Assembly (NCBI RefSeq): GCF_019704315.1
Contig: NZ_AP024597.1
Span: forward strand, 2,108,001 to 2,172,000
Reading direction: 5' to 3'
Source: Stygiolobus caldivivus
GTDB taxonomy: Archaea > Thermoproteota > Thermoprotei_A > Sulfolobales > Sulfolobaceae
DNA: 64,000 nt
Shown: positions 8,647-17,256 of the stretch, one piece after another
How positions within the stretch are numbered: position 1 is the first letter of the stretch
Layout of the letters: every line of letters begins with the position of its first letter
The notes under the pieces: generated by a model
What the model saw: only the letters and a program-made list of their open reading frames with translations
Databases searched by the model: none
What the model was told of the DNA's origin: nothing
Program-made: the position numbers and the translations under genes

Positions 8647-9384
8647 TTGATAGGCACGAAGTTAGTATCTGTTTTTTTAATGTTCCCCCTCCTCTTCGTA
8701 GCGTTCCCTTTCTTACCTCATTTAGCTTATTCCCTCTCCCCGTCTTTTACTCCGGGTGACTTCCTACTATATAACCAGACTGTGACAAGTGTTTTCCCTA
8801 ACGGTACCGTTTACCACATCTACGAGTTCTACTTACAGCAGGTCGTCAAGGTTTTCCCTAACGGTTCCATGCTGGTGAACACGACGATCTATGACGAGAA
8901 CACTTCTTCTTACCTTCCCCCGGTAATGTCTATCGATAATGCTTCGCATCCCAAGGTCTTCATGTATATCAGCCCGAGCCTGTTAGGTAAAGTGGCGATT
9001 TACAGAGACGGTAGTGATCTGATATATAACGGTACGGAAGACGGGCTTTATGTGTACTATGATGCCTACGCGTTACAAGGAGTCAAGTTTATATACATTA
9101 TCTGGGTCAACAAGACCGGTGTCATATGTCGTTTTCAGACCCTACAGATAGGTGCAGGCGGGGGGTTAGTAGGTAATACTACTGCGGTACTGTGGTTATC
9201 TAACCTTTATAATAAGGGCGTAGTGATCCCAAAGTTCCTCTCTACTTATACTAAGGCTAATGTGGTCACTTATAGTGTATCTAACTTTTTAGTCTTGGCT
9301 CAAGAAAAGTTGCTCGAGGTCTACAAGTATATAATATTTATAGGCGTGTTTTTGATCGTGTTGATATTACTTTTTAGGAAATAG
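8647..9384 (+). CDS. secreted, membrane-anchored sequon-rich protein (paralogue of 11491-12183)
   Basis: 245 residues with an N-terminal signal sequence (about 1-30), an extracellular domain carrying many N-x-S/T sequons (NQT, NGT, NGS, NTT, NTS, NKT), and a C-terminal membrane helix with a short charged end (LILLFRK). It is clearly paralogous to the protein at 11491-12183: both contain VFPNGTV, a VNxTGV segment and LVGNTT. The start is a TTG preceded by a GGGG tract; a later Met (8680) is the alternative. It lies 13 bases after the pilin gene, so they are probably co-transcribed. I do not recognise a named family. A pilus-associated or surface glycoprotein role is inferred from context. Confidence 0.7.
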   Translation: MIGTKLVSVFLMFPLLFVAFPFLPHLAYSLSPSFTPGDFLLYNQTVTSVFPNGTVYHIYEFYLQQVVKVFPNGSMLVNTTIYDENTSSYLPPVMSIDNASHPKVFMYISPSLLGKVAIYRDGSDLIYNGTEDGLYVYYDAYALQGVKFIYIIWVNKTGVICRFQTLQIGAGGGLVGNTTAVLWLSNLYNKGVVIPKFLSTYTKANVVTYSVSNFLVLAQEKLLEVYKYIIFIGVFLIVLILLFRK

Positions 9385-10057
9385 ATGTGGAGTAATAGGT
9401 CGTAGCTATTAGGCTTAGCTTTATGAGGGCTATGGCTGGGAGGTACACTCCTTTAGGCACCTAAACTACAAAATAGTATCGACCGGTGCTATGACAAGTA
9501 TAAAGGATTAAACTTAGAGGCGGTCTTACTTTTAACTATACCGCCGTTTTACCTAAGACCTTATGTCGGCATATTTTTACCGGCTTGGACGTGTGACATT
9601 ATTCTACGATTAAAGGGCTCAGAACCCAAAAACTAGACATAAAATAAGGTATAGGGGTTATACGTAGCGTTTCATTGTATTGTTCAGCTGACGTGACTTT
9701 TAGATGAACACTATACCGGGTATATAGTCAAATGGTAAAACTTACTCGTCCCAGACGTGATTAGGACCTATACTAAATACCTTAACTTATTGGGACTACT
9801 ATAAGGGCTACAAGGATCAACTAAAGAGTTCCTGAAAGCCTCCATTTAAACCTTTATTAGCGGAACCCTAAGCTTACACCGCAACTTTTGTCGTGTCATA
9901 GAAGGGGGTTTGGCTCATAGTATATGTTATAATCGCAAAGGGGTCATGTATAAACCGCCTGAGTTTACCGATGTCGAGAAAGAGTTAAGTAGAGCGAATT
10001 ACGGATCAAGGTTTTATTGCAAAAACCGTAGCAATAGAAGTTAACCTGAATAGCACT
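9385..10057. other. gene-free stretch with a possible gene remnant
   Basis: No intact gene. One plus-strand frame from about 9459 to the TAG near 9637 reads as about 57 residues with a hydrophobic middle (LLLTIPPFYLRPYVGIFLP). It lacks a start codon and may be a decayed membrane-protein fragment. The rest shows nothing I can name. Confidence 0.35.
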
Positions 10058-11131
10058 TTACGGTTTTCTCTTCCTTCTGAACGTTTTTTTGATACCACCT
10101 GCTTCACGGTAGATAATTTTTATGAGCCTGGACAACCTCTTTGCTCCGAGGTCCAGACCCGTGGAGTACTTGAAGCACTGGACCGCGAGGAGGGAGAGGG
10201 CCTTCAGGGCCACGAAGCCCGTGTTCCTGACCCAGGTTAGGAAGGAACCCCTCTCCAACCCCAACGATTCGAGCTCCCTTATGAGGGCTTCAATGTCCCA
10301 ACGGTCCCCCCACGCCGTGGTGACGTCTTCTGGTGTGTCGTGTAGGTCGGTCGAGGAGGAGTACCCCCTCCCTTGACTTCTATAACCGCCTACTACCAAT
10401 AACTTGATGGGAGTGCCTAAGTACTCCACGAGGTACTCCCCTTGGGGGAACTCGCCAACGGGCACGGACCTGCCACCCTCGACGACCCGTGCGTTGGACT
10501 TGAGCTCCCCCACAATGTTCTCCAAAAGAGTCCTAGAGTCCACGTACCACGAGTCGAAGACTATAGCCTTCACGTTAAAGCCAGCGAGGGAGGGCAAAAA
10601 CTCCAGGAAGGCGTCGATCTTAGTCTTGAACTTCACCTCCTCACCCCTCCTCCTGAGCTCTTCCTCCACCTTTCTAGGTACGTAAGGGGTGGTGTTGACT
10701 ACAACTCGTTGTTGGTCAAGTCCTTGACCCCTATTACAAGGAGCTGGGTCGAGGGCTCGAACTTCTTGTGGGCCCTGCAGTAGAAGGCTTGTGTCCCGTC
10801 CCTTGAGACCGGCATAGCTCTGGCGTAGGGCTTGTGGTCGTGGGTGTCGTCCACTATGAGGAGGACAGGGTGGTCCCCCACCAAGTCCTTCACTACCTCG
10901 GTCAAGCTTGTACTAGCTGTCTAACCCCTTCAGCACGGTCTCGTAGTGCGTCCCCGCCTCTTGGGCTATCTCTGTGGCGTTCCCTCCCGTGACAGCTCCC
11001 AACACTAGCCTCCTTGCGACGTCCTTTCTTACCCCAGTGAAAGACTGGACTACCTCGTTGACTGCCTCCTCAAGTGCCTTGTAGTACTCCCCCCTTACCT
11101 TCCCCTTGGTCATACCAAAATTAATCGCCAT
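10058..11131 (-). pseudogene. DDE transposase of a Sulfolobus insertion sequence (ISC1217-like), frameshifted twice
   Basis: Three consecutive minus-strand pieces (10913-11131, 10699-10905, 10058-10669) join into one transposase of about 350 residues. The pieces carry a helical N-terminus ending HYETVLKGLD, then LLIVDDTHDHK (first catalytic Asp), then FDSWYVDS (second Asp) and WDIEALIRELESLG (catalytic Glu). Frame changes are needed near 10915-10920 and near 10690-10700. Length and motif set fit the IS4-superfamily elements called ISC1217 in Sulfolobus; that family name is from memory. The element is inactive as read. I could not find convincing terminal inverted repeats. It sits inside the pilin island. 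Confidence 0.8.
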
Positions 11132-11163
11132 AATTCTTAAAATGTTTTCACGGTTCGCTAACC

Positions 11164-11345
11164 TTGTCAGGATTTTCCGATAAAAGCTACCTGAACACTA
11201 CGAGACCGCTTACATCCGTTTTGCATCAAATACCTAAGGACTCAAACACTATCCGTGGCTATGTAATAGCGTACACCGGGTCAGCAAAGACATTCCGTAG
11301 CGAGGGTTTTGATAAAACGCTAACCTATGTGCGTGAAGAGCGGCT
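11164..11345 (-). repeat. repeat family 2, inverted copy
   Basis: The reverse complement aligns with 7760-7945. The end nearest the transposase carries TTTTCCGATAAA (11173-11184), the same motif as at the edge of the other copy and, inverted, at 849-864. It may be part of the insertion-sequence end. The 69-codon frame here is not supported as a gene. Confidence 0.5.
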
Positions 11346-11490
11346 GCTGTCTCGCCTCCACGTTAATCTGTGAAAAGGACGGTGGTCAGGACTAGCTACG
11401 GGAGACCTTAAAAACCTCCAAGCTCAGCCGACATAACGGCGAAGACGGTTTAGAGTAAAATTAAAAACCTAAACATCAACATTCTATATT

Positions 11491-12183
11491 ATGTTACCCC
11501 TCGTGCTATTTTCCGTATTGTTACTCCATAACGGTTCTTTGACCCACCCGGTCTTCGTGGAATACCAACAGATTATACACTTTTACACTGTCGGTGAGAC
11601 CGTCTACGGGCTAGTAATAGAGAACATATCTAGAGTATTCCCTAACGGAACTGTCTGCTTTGAGTACTATAACATAGACTTAAACGCCTCAGAGTATATA
11701 GGCCCCCTAATAGTCTATAATAACTTGTCACAGCCCACCTCTTTATACCTCTTTAACGGTGTGGGTAATAGTACGGTATACCGTGCTGGTGAGTTCACCC
11801 TCTCGGGAAAAGACGGTAACTATTATGTCTACAAAAACGTACAATACCAAGGAAGAGTACAAGTGGTGACTTACTACTATGTCAACCAGACCGGTGTACC
11901 GTATAAGATAGTCTTCCTCCAGTACGGTTCTAACGGCGAGTTGGTAGGGAACACGACTTACGTACTCATAGCTTCGAGCATTATCAACCCTAACGAGGGG
12001 CTGTACTTCCCCCTGGGCCTCACTAGAGTGAGCAACAACTTGAGTATAGGGAGGGTCTCTTATGCGTTCGGTTACCCGTTAATTGACGATGTCTTTACCT
12101 CGCTACTGGTTGTTTCTGTCCCCTTACTTTTCGCGTTTAAAGTATTCAAAAAGTACCGTAAGGAAGACGGCAAAGTTAAGTAA
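11491..12183 (+). CDS. secreted, membrane-anchored sequon-rich protein (paralogue of 8647-9384)
   Basis: 230 residues. It has a short hydrophobic N-terminus acting as signal or anchor, an extracellular domain with many N-x-S/T sequons (NGS, NIS, NGT, NAS, NLS, NST, NQT, NTT), a hydrophobic segment near 200-220 (VVSVPLLFAF) and a charged tail. It shares VFPNGTV, VNQTGV and LVGNTT with the protein at 8647-9384, so the two arose by duplication. An A/T-rich box lies about 25-30 bases upstream, consistent with leaderless expression. The last 60 bases overlap the end of the convergent membrane-protein gene. The function is unknown; the glycoprotein nature is inferred from sequon density. Confidence 0.7.
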   Translation: MLPLVLFSVLLLHNGSLTHPVFVEYQQIIHFYTVGETVYGLVIENISRVFPNGTVCFEYYNIDLNASEYIGPLIVYNNLSQPTSLYLFNGVGNSTVYRAGEFTLSGKDGNYYVYKNVQYQGRVQVVTYYYVNQTGVPYKIVFLQYGSNGELVGNTTYVLIASSIINPNEGLYFPLGLTRVSNNLSIGRVSYAFGYPLIDDVFTSLLVVSVPLLFAFKVFKKYRKEDGKVK

Positions 12184-14463
12184 TATTAAGGGGAGGAGGT
12201 CGGGGTTTTTAGGCTTTACTACCTTTCCCGCGACTATGTTATAGGAGATGCTTGGTACGGTGACGTTGGCGACGGGGAAATAGACCGCTTCTACGTCATG
12301 TGGTGGAGAAAGGTGTATATCCTGCTGTGCCAACTCATAAGGTATTGCTTCTATCCCTAGCAGGTAGTCGTCGCCAGACCCGCTACTGGACACCGTCAAC
12401 TTACCGTTAAGGTACACCTTAACCCCTAAGTCTACTACCCTCAGGGGCCCTACAGTAGAGAAAGCCTTAGTATACGTCCCGTTACTTACACTGATCACCC
12501 CACCTTGGGGGTATTGGACGTAAGACAATATGACGCAGTAATACCCTTTCCCCCAAGGTACCTCTACTGTTTCAGAAGCCGGAGGTGAGACTTGGATTAG
12601 TGGTGCACCGGGGAAGGTGTTAACGATAGACTGCGAATAAGGCGTGATCGTGATGGTACATGAGAAGCCCCCTAACCTCTGCACGGGTACCTCCACTGAG
12701 TAGTTGTTGTAGATGTCCCATAGTAAGTACTGTTTCCCACCGTTTATTACGCCCGCGAGGAATTTAGGGGGAACGTGGACGTAAGGTGGGACTACTGCAG
12801 TGTGGGGCGGAACCAGGGACAAGTTCTCTGGGTATGAGGCCAGGATATAGACACCGTGGGAGGTGAACTCTTCGCTGAACTGTGTGTTTTTGAACACGTA
12901 TATCCCGTTTGTGCAATACACCTCCTTAAACCCCCCTACGTGTCCGAAGAACTTAACGAGGTCTGGCTCGTTGGTCACTACGAACTGTACACCGTAAAAT
13001 GAGAGGACTGTACTTACGTTAGTCGTGTTGTAGAAAGGTAATAATGTTGCGCCCGGTAGCCCGGCGAATGGTTCTTCTGGGTATATTTTCCCGTCATACA
13101 CTATGGGCTGGACGTATAAGGCTACTTTCCCCTGGGCGTGTCCTTCGAGGTATGAGGCCACTTTGTAAAGGGGTGGGGCTACCGGGTAAGGTACATAGTT
13201 CCCTGAATAGTCACCGCCGTTAAATGAGGTAAAAGAGGAGGTGAGTTGCGCGGTGACTATGAACACTAAGAAGAGGACTGCCAAGAGTTGGGACTTTTTG
13301 TGGTGTGTGAATACATCGTCTATGAAGACCCCCATTACTGTACCTGCTAAGAGGAAGAGCGCCCCCGGTATGACCTCTTCGACGTATGTGGGCAGGAATA
13401 TCCACATGTAAGGGAAGGCTGGGGTGTTTATTAAGGCGTTATTGATAAAGTACACTAAGTTCATGGTAAAGGTCTTGCCGAAAAGGGTTATAGTAGAAGA
13501 CTCGACGACTACGACCCCCATGTAGACTAACAGTATAAAAGGTATTGAACTTTTCCTCAGCTTACCGAAGTAGTACGCTACACCGAGGACTACGAACGCG
13601 GGTAGTAACAAAGAGAACAAGTAAATGTACTGGTTAAAGTAGAAGGTGACCAAGGGCCTGAAGACGCCTACTCCCCTCAAGTTGTATAGGAACGGGTAAG
13701 TATAGTAGTTTAACCAGAGTTGCTGTACCTCGATGGACGTCCCCAGCCCGTTATATACGCTACCCTGCAGGAAGAGGCTAACGAAAGTCCTTATGTTCAG
13801 CCCGAAGTATATAGGTATAGCGAGGAGGAAGGTCTTGACGAACTTGTAGTCCCTCACCTTATAGAGGGCAAACGCTAAGGCCGTGAGTGCGGTGTAAGCA
13901 AACCCCCTGGGGTCTGTAGTGGTCAGTGAGGCGACCAGCGCGAGGAGTATAGCGCTTTTGTACCCCGGCTTGGTACTGGCATAGTCTAGTGTTGCTAAGA
14001 GTGACGGGTAGAGGGCTACAAAGGTTGAGTAGTCTAACCAGTAAGTGAAGTACATGAACGAGGGTGAGGCGACGAACATGAACGCAGTTACGGTGGATAC
14101 CACGTAGGTCGTGATGTTTACTTTACCCGTGAGCTTCCTGACGAAGTATTTTACCGAGAAGTAAATGGAGATGAATCCTAAAAAGACCGGGTAGGCGTAA
14201 CTTAGCTTGTCTACTATTTCTGAGGACAAGAAGTAGGAGGACAAGTAGACCGGCAGGTCAGGGTTGTCCATTATGAAGAGGAGGTTGATGACGCCGTCTG
14301 AGACTAACTGTGGTGGCGTACTTATGAGTTGCGGGTAGGAGTCCCTTACGTATATTAAGCCCGGTGATAAGATAGTCTTCCATAGTATTGAAAAAGTGCT
14401 CAGGGCTGCGAGGAGTACTACCGATAAGGCCTCGACATACGCCCTCTTTTTCATTGTTTCCAT
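12124..14463 (-). CDS. large multi-membrane protein with C-terminal extracellular domain (GT-C-like architecture)
   Basis: About 780 residues from the chosen start METMKKRAY. An A/T box (CTTAAATACTT region, about 14482-14495) lies the right distance upstream for a leaderless transcript, so the upstream in-frame extension to 14553 is probably not translated. Residues up to about 410 hold roughly ten to twelve hydrophobic helices. The rest is a soluble domain with several N-x-S/T sequons and a final helix (LILLNFAVFLTVLF). After the first helix comes VRDSYPQL, placed as acidic loop motifs are in GT-C glycosyltransferases. That assignment is only architectural. It lies downstream of the second pilin gene on the same strand, 111 bases away. 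A role in glycosylating or assembling surface proteins is conjecture. Confidence 0.75.
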   Translation of the reverse strand: METMKKRAYVEALSVVLLAALSTFSILWKTILSPGLIYVRDSYPQLISTPPQLVSDGVINLLFIMDNPDLPVYLSSYFLSSEIVDKLSYAYPVFLGFISIYFSVKYFVRKLTGKVNITTYVVSTVTAFMFVASPSFMYFTYWLDYSTFVALYPSLLATLDYASTKPGYKSAILLALVASLTTTDPRGFAYTALTALAFALYKVRDYKFVKTFLLAIPIYFGLNIRTFVSLFLQGSVYNGLGTSIEVQQLWLNYYTYPFLYNLRGVGVFRPLVTFYFNQYIYLFSLLLPAFVVLGVAYYFGKLRKSSIPFILLVYMGVVVVESSTITLFGKTFTMNLVYFINNALINTPAFPYMWIFLPTYVEEVIPGALFLLAGTVMGVFIDDVFTHHKKSQLLAVLFLVFIVTAQLTSSFTSFNGGDYSGNYVPYPVAPPLYKVASYLEGHAQGKVALYVQPIVYDGKIYPEEPFAGLPGATLLPFYNTTNVSTVLSFYGVQFVVTNEPDLVKFFGHVGGFKEVYCTNGIYVFKNTQFSEEFTSHGVYILASYPENLSLVPPHTAVVPPYVHVPPKFLAGVINGGKQYLLWDIYNNYSVEVPVQRLGGFSCTITITPYSQSIVNTFPGAPLIQVSPPASETVEVPWGKGYYCVILSYVQYPQGGVISVSNGTYTKAFSTVGPLRVVDLGVKVYLNGKLTVSSSGSGDDYLLGIEAIPYELAQQDIHLSPPHDVEAVYFPVANVTVPSISYNIVAGKVVKPKNPDLLPLILLNFAVFLTVLFEYFKREK

Positions 14464-14574
14464 ATATTTAATGGTGAGTATTAAGTATTTAAGGTTAAAA
14501 AAGTCAGCTGAATTATGGAGTAGAATAGAGAAAAAGGATCTCTGTTGTTGCACGACGTAAAGATACAGTTAAAA

Positions 14575-15048
14575 TTACAATACGGTGTAGCCCGTGTATT
14601 GTACCGCTACTTGAACTGTGGAACCATCGCTCAGCCCAACGCTTATCTGGTATGTGGTACCGGGCTGTGGGTTAAACCCGTTTCCGGTAGGGAATGTCAC
14701 GGTTATTGTGTTAGCACCAGCTGTCAGTGATGTGGAGCCCTCAACAACCCCGCTGTCAGATGTGCCTACTAGGGATACACTCTCTATTGAGACCGGGCCG
14801 CTAGTGTGTAGTGTGAAAGTAGCTTGGTAATACTGGAGTTGACCGTTAGTATTGGTCACGCCTTCCATGGACCCGCTCCCTACTTGTGTGACTGTAGGTG
14901 TGCCGCCTAAAGCACCGAATAGACCGAAGGCGAAACCTACTACGACTAGGGCGATGATCACGCTGGCGATCACGAGGATTAGAGCAGTTACTGCACCGCT
15001 TAAACCTTTCTTGCTCCTTTTAGCCTTTAAGGCTTTTCTGAGTGACAT
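14575..15048 (-). CDS. aapB: AapB-like archaeal adhesive type IV pilin, second copy
   Basis: 157 residues. The first 55 or so are identical to the pilin at 8190-8633: same class III leader KKGLSG, same hydrophobic helix, same GGTPTVTQVG start of the head domain. The middle of the head differs, and the end (PQPGTTYQISVGLSDG) is again close, with a four-residue extension (YTVL). A TATATATA box at 15073-15080 would start the transcript at about the start codon, so the message may be leaderless, unlike the first copy with its short leader. Having two pilins with a constant N-terminus and variable middle suggests alternative pilus subunits. The prepilin peptidase is not encoded here. Confidence 0.85.
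   Translation of the reverse strand: MSLRKALKAKRSKKGLSGAVTALILVIASVIIALVVVGFAFGLFGALGGTPTVTQVGSGSMEGVTNTNGQLQYYQATFTLHTSGPVSIESVSLVGTSDSGVVEGSTSLTAGANTITVTFPTGNGFNPQPGTTYQISVGLSDGSTVQVAVQYTGYTVL
14872..15048 (-). repeat. right arm of the 177-bp inverted repeat
   Basis: Mirror of 8190-8366; see that entry. The arm covers the start codon, the leader peptide and the assembly helix of the second pilin gene. Confidence 0.85.
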
Positions 15049-15541
15049 CGATCTTATTTAGGCTTTCTTGTCTATATATATTTTTCTATCCGCAGTTAAC
15101 GTTCTATCTTTATTCCTTATATTCTGTTAGATTTACCTTAGCTGCTCCTATTTAGTGGGTGGTTATAATGTGTAAGACCTAGAGGTGTTTAACATATTTC
15201 CTCGGCATGGTATAAGTTAACCTTTTCTGGGCCCTCGGGATCCAACGCAAGACTGTGTATATATACTAAAAAATAAGTATTTGGTGTAACAGTATGCGGT
15301 CACTGTTTTTCCAGTGAATGAAAGCTGGGGCCCTCCTGCCCTGCCACGTTTTTAGTAGGTCTCCAAAAGGTCTGGGCTTGTCACCCCGCGCTATTATTGT
15401 TCGTTTAAACGTTTGTGTATGGCCCGGCGTGGGTTTGTCTTTCTAGGACGTTCTATATTGACACTGTTTAACTTTTTAATGTCGTTTTTCAGTCTACTAC
15501 TATAATATAATTTTAAATTCGAGCACGCTAATTGTAAAATT
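15049..15541. other. gene-free stretch between divergent genes
   Basis: Carries the pilin promoter at its left edge. A 62-codon minus-strand frame (15394-15582) overlaps the start of the next gene and has no supporting features. I see no other element. Confidence 0.4.
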
Positions 15542-16099
15542 ATGGCAAGTAGGAAATTAAATATAGATAGGAGGACAGCCATATACGGTATAGTGTTCTC
15601 GGTAGCCTCTTACGCTTCTGCAGCGGTGCTAGCGCTGAGTGTAGGTGCATATGCATTAAGCTCCTTTTTAGACCCGTTAGTGACACTAACAGTGCCGCTT
15701 ATCCTGATCTCTATTGGTCTTCAGGCTATGAACAAGAAGTTCAGCGTAATATTCCTGACATTGGTTAACGCCGTACTCTACGCGTTGACCGGGCTACTCT
15801 TTATGGTCCCAACCTTGGTAGTCGCGGGTGTAATAGATGAGTTGGTGTCATGGGTAGTGGGGTACAGGGGATTAAAGGCAGTAATGACAAACACTACTAT
15901 AGTAGGTGGGCTGGTGGGGATCCTCAGTGTGGTCTTTGGTATACTTATGGTAGGGTTATACGGTACTATACCGTTTAACGATTTGCTGATAGCTTATGCA
16001 GTTTTCACGGTCATTTATTTTGTGGAGAGTGCTGTCATGGGGCTCATCTCGTTTAAGATAGGGGATTACTTAATAAAGTCCGGAGTTATTAAGTCATGA
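15542..16099 (+). CDS. small polytopic membrane protein, possible ECF S component
   Basis: 185 residues with about five to six hydrophobic helices and a basic start (MASRKLNIDRR). The segment RTAIYGIVFSVASYASA followed by evenly spaced helices resembles substrate-binding S components of ECF importers (MptD/Trep_Strep-like), but I see no ligand-specific motif. It is monocistronic, bounded by gene-free DNA on both sides. Together with the orphan T component at 6067-6966 it could use the ATPase pair at 25555-27117. This is inference. A generic membrane protein of unknown function is the fallback. Confidence 0.55.
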   Translation: MASRKLNIDRRTAIYGIVFSVASYASAAVLALSVGAYALSSFLDPLVTLTVPLILISIGLQAMNKKFSVIFLTLVNAVLYALTGLLFMVPTLVVAGVIDELVSWVVGYRGLKAVMTNTTIVGGLVGILSVVFGILMVGLYGTIPFNDLLIAYAVFTVIYFVESAVMGLISFKIGDYLIKSGVIKS

Positions 16100-17256
16100 C
16101 CTATTTTTCACCTTTCTTTTTATAAAATATGTATATTTTCCCTATTTATTAATTATAGTTAAAGATAAATAAATAAAAAATAAGAATAAAAAGGAAAAGG
16201 AATAAAAAATAAAAACCCAACTGTTTTTCTTAAAACATATTTATAAGCCGTTTTACCTACACTTTCGTTTCGATCGTGGCTGAACGTAATGTTTAGTCCT
16301 CAACCACCTAGCTGTAACGGGTCATGGGACTCATTCGAGCCTAACTGCACGGGCTTGCACCTCCACCGCCTTCACCATCTTGAGCATAGCCCACATCACA
16401 ATGAGGGCCGCTCTTACCACGGACAGGGTTTGAAATAGTACAAAAAGGATTTCTACGTATACGAAAAAGGTTCAGCCCCTGCGTTATCCTCACTACTCAG
16501 GAGCAAAGTCATTCATCATTAAAAATTATGTTAAGTACTCCCCCAAATAATTTAGGGCTCGGTAAATGTGCTTTTGAAGCGACTGAGAGTACGCATACTA
16601 AGCGTGTATTTAAATATAGATGTACAAGCCGGTTAATAAAGGGTAACTGTGTCGTTAGTGTAGGGCCAAAAAAATCGTTAAGCAAGGGAATTAACGTTGT
16701 CCTTTAGTCCTTAGCGGTGTATAATTTAAAAATTGTGGCGAAGCCCGAAGAGGTGTGAAGCAAACACGGCAAAACGGGACATAAGCCTCTACCCTTTGTT
16801 ATCCCCTACAAGGGTCAAAACCATGAGGCCACATAAAACCCCCGGTCAAGTAAGTAATAAGACTGTCGTTAAAAGCCCGACAAGGCGTTATCCCCAGCCG
16901 TACCGCTTATCTTAATTGCCCTATCGGTCTACGCCCGTAAGCTAGAGACTAGCGGACACCCCCCATAGTGCAGTTGCTAAGTTGTAAACTGGGCATTAAA
17001 GGGACCTCGCCCTAGAGCTAAGGTACGTGATGAGGACTTGATATACCTTAAGTAGCAAGACGAGGTTTTATAGCTCAATGTCGAGGTGTAGCACTCCCCG
17101 TTAAATTTTGCGGTTTATCGGTAGTCACACTCAGTTATTTCTCTTCGGAGGGCCAACCGCTTCGTCTTACCCCATAGTGACAGAGGGTTAAGGACACTTG
17201 GATAGACCTTAAGGCCTCCTGACATATTTTTATCCCACCGACACGATAATCTAACT
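16100..17256. other. long gene-free stretch with a structured-repeat copy
   Basis: Over 1.1 kb without a credible gene. The A-rich 16140-16215 follows the previous gene. A minus-strand copy of repeat family 1 occupies 16251-16393. The 60-codon frame at 16733-16915 has no supporting signal. The AAA gene promoter (ATTTTTAT at 17225-17232) is at the right edge. Confidence 0.45.
16251..16393 (-). repeat. structured repeat family 1, minus-strand copy
   Basis: The reverse complement aligns with 54575-54736 through GGGCTATGC, AGCCCGTGC, CTCGAA, CCCATGACCCG, GAAAGTG and a final GGTAAAAC corresponding to GGGACAAAC. Upstream of the aligned part the strand reads as an open frame (GTGATGTGGGCTATGCTCAA), so the repeat may include the end of a lost gene. 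Confidence 0.55.

Noticed and set aside
11164-11373. 69-codon plus-strand frame next to the transposase
   Set aside because: Coincides with the inverted copy of repeat family 2.
14464-14553. N-terminal extension of the large membrane protein
   Set aside because: It runs through the probable promoter and adds a sequence unlike a signal or first helix; METMKKRAY is the better start.
8190-15048. Archaellin assignment for the two pilins
   Set aside because: The helix and head resemble AapB-type adhesive pilins, and no archaellum operon genes are nearby.
16733-16915. 60-codon plus-strand frame
   Set aside because: No start signal, unusual composition, inside relic DNA.
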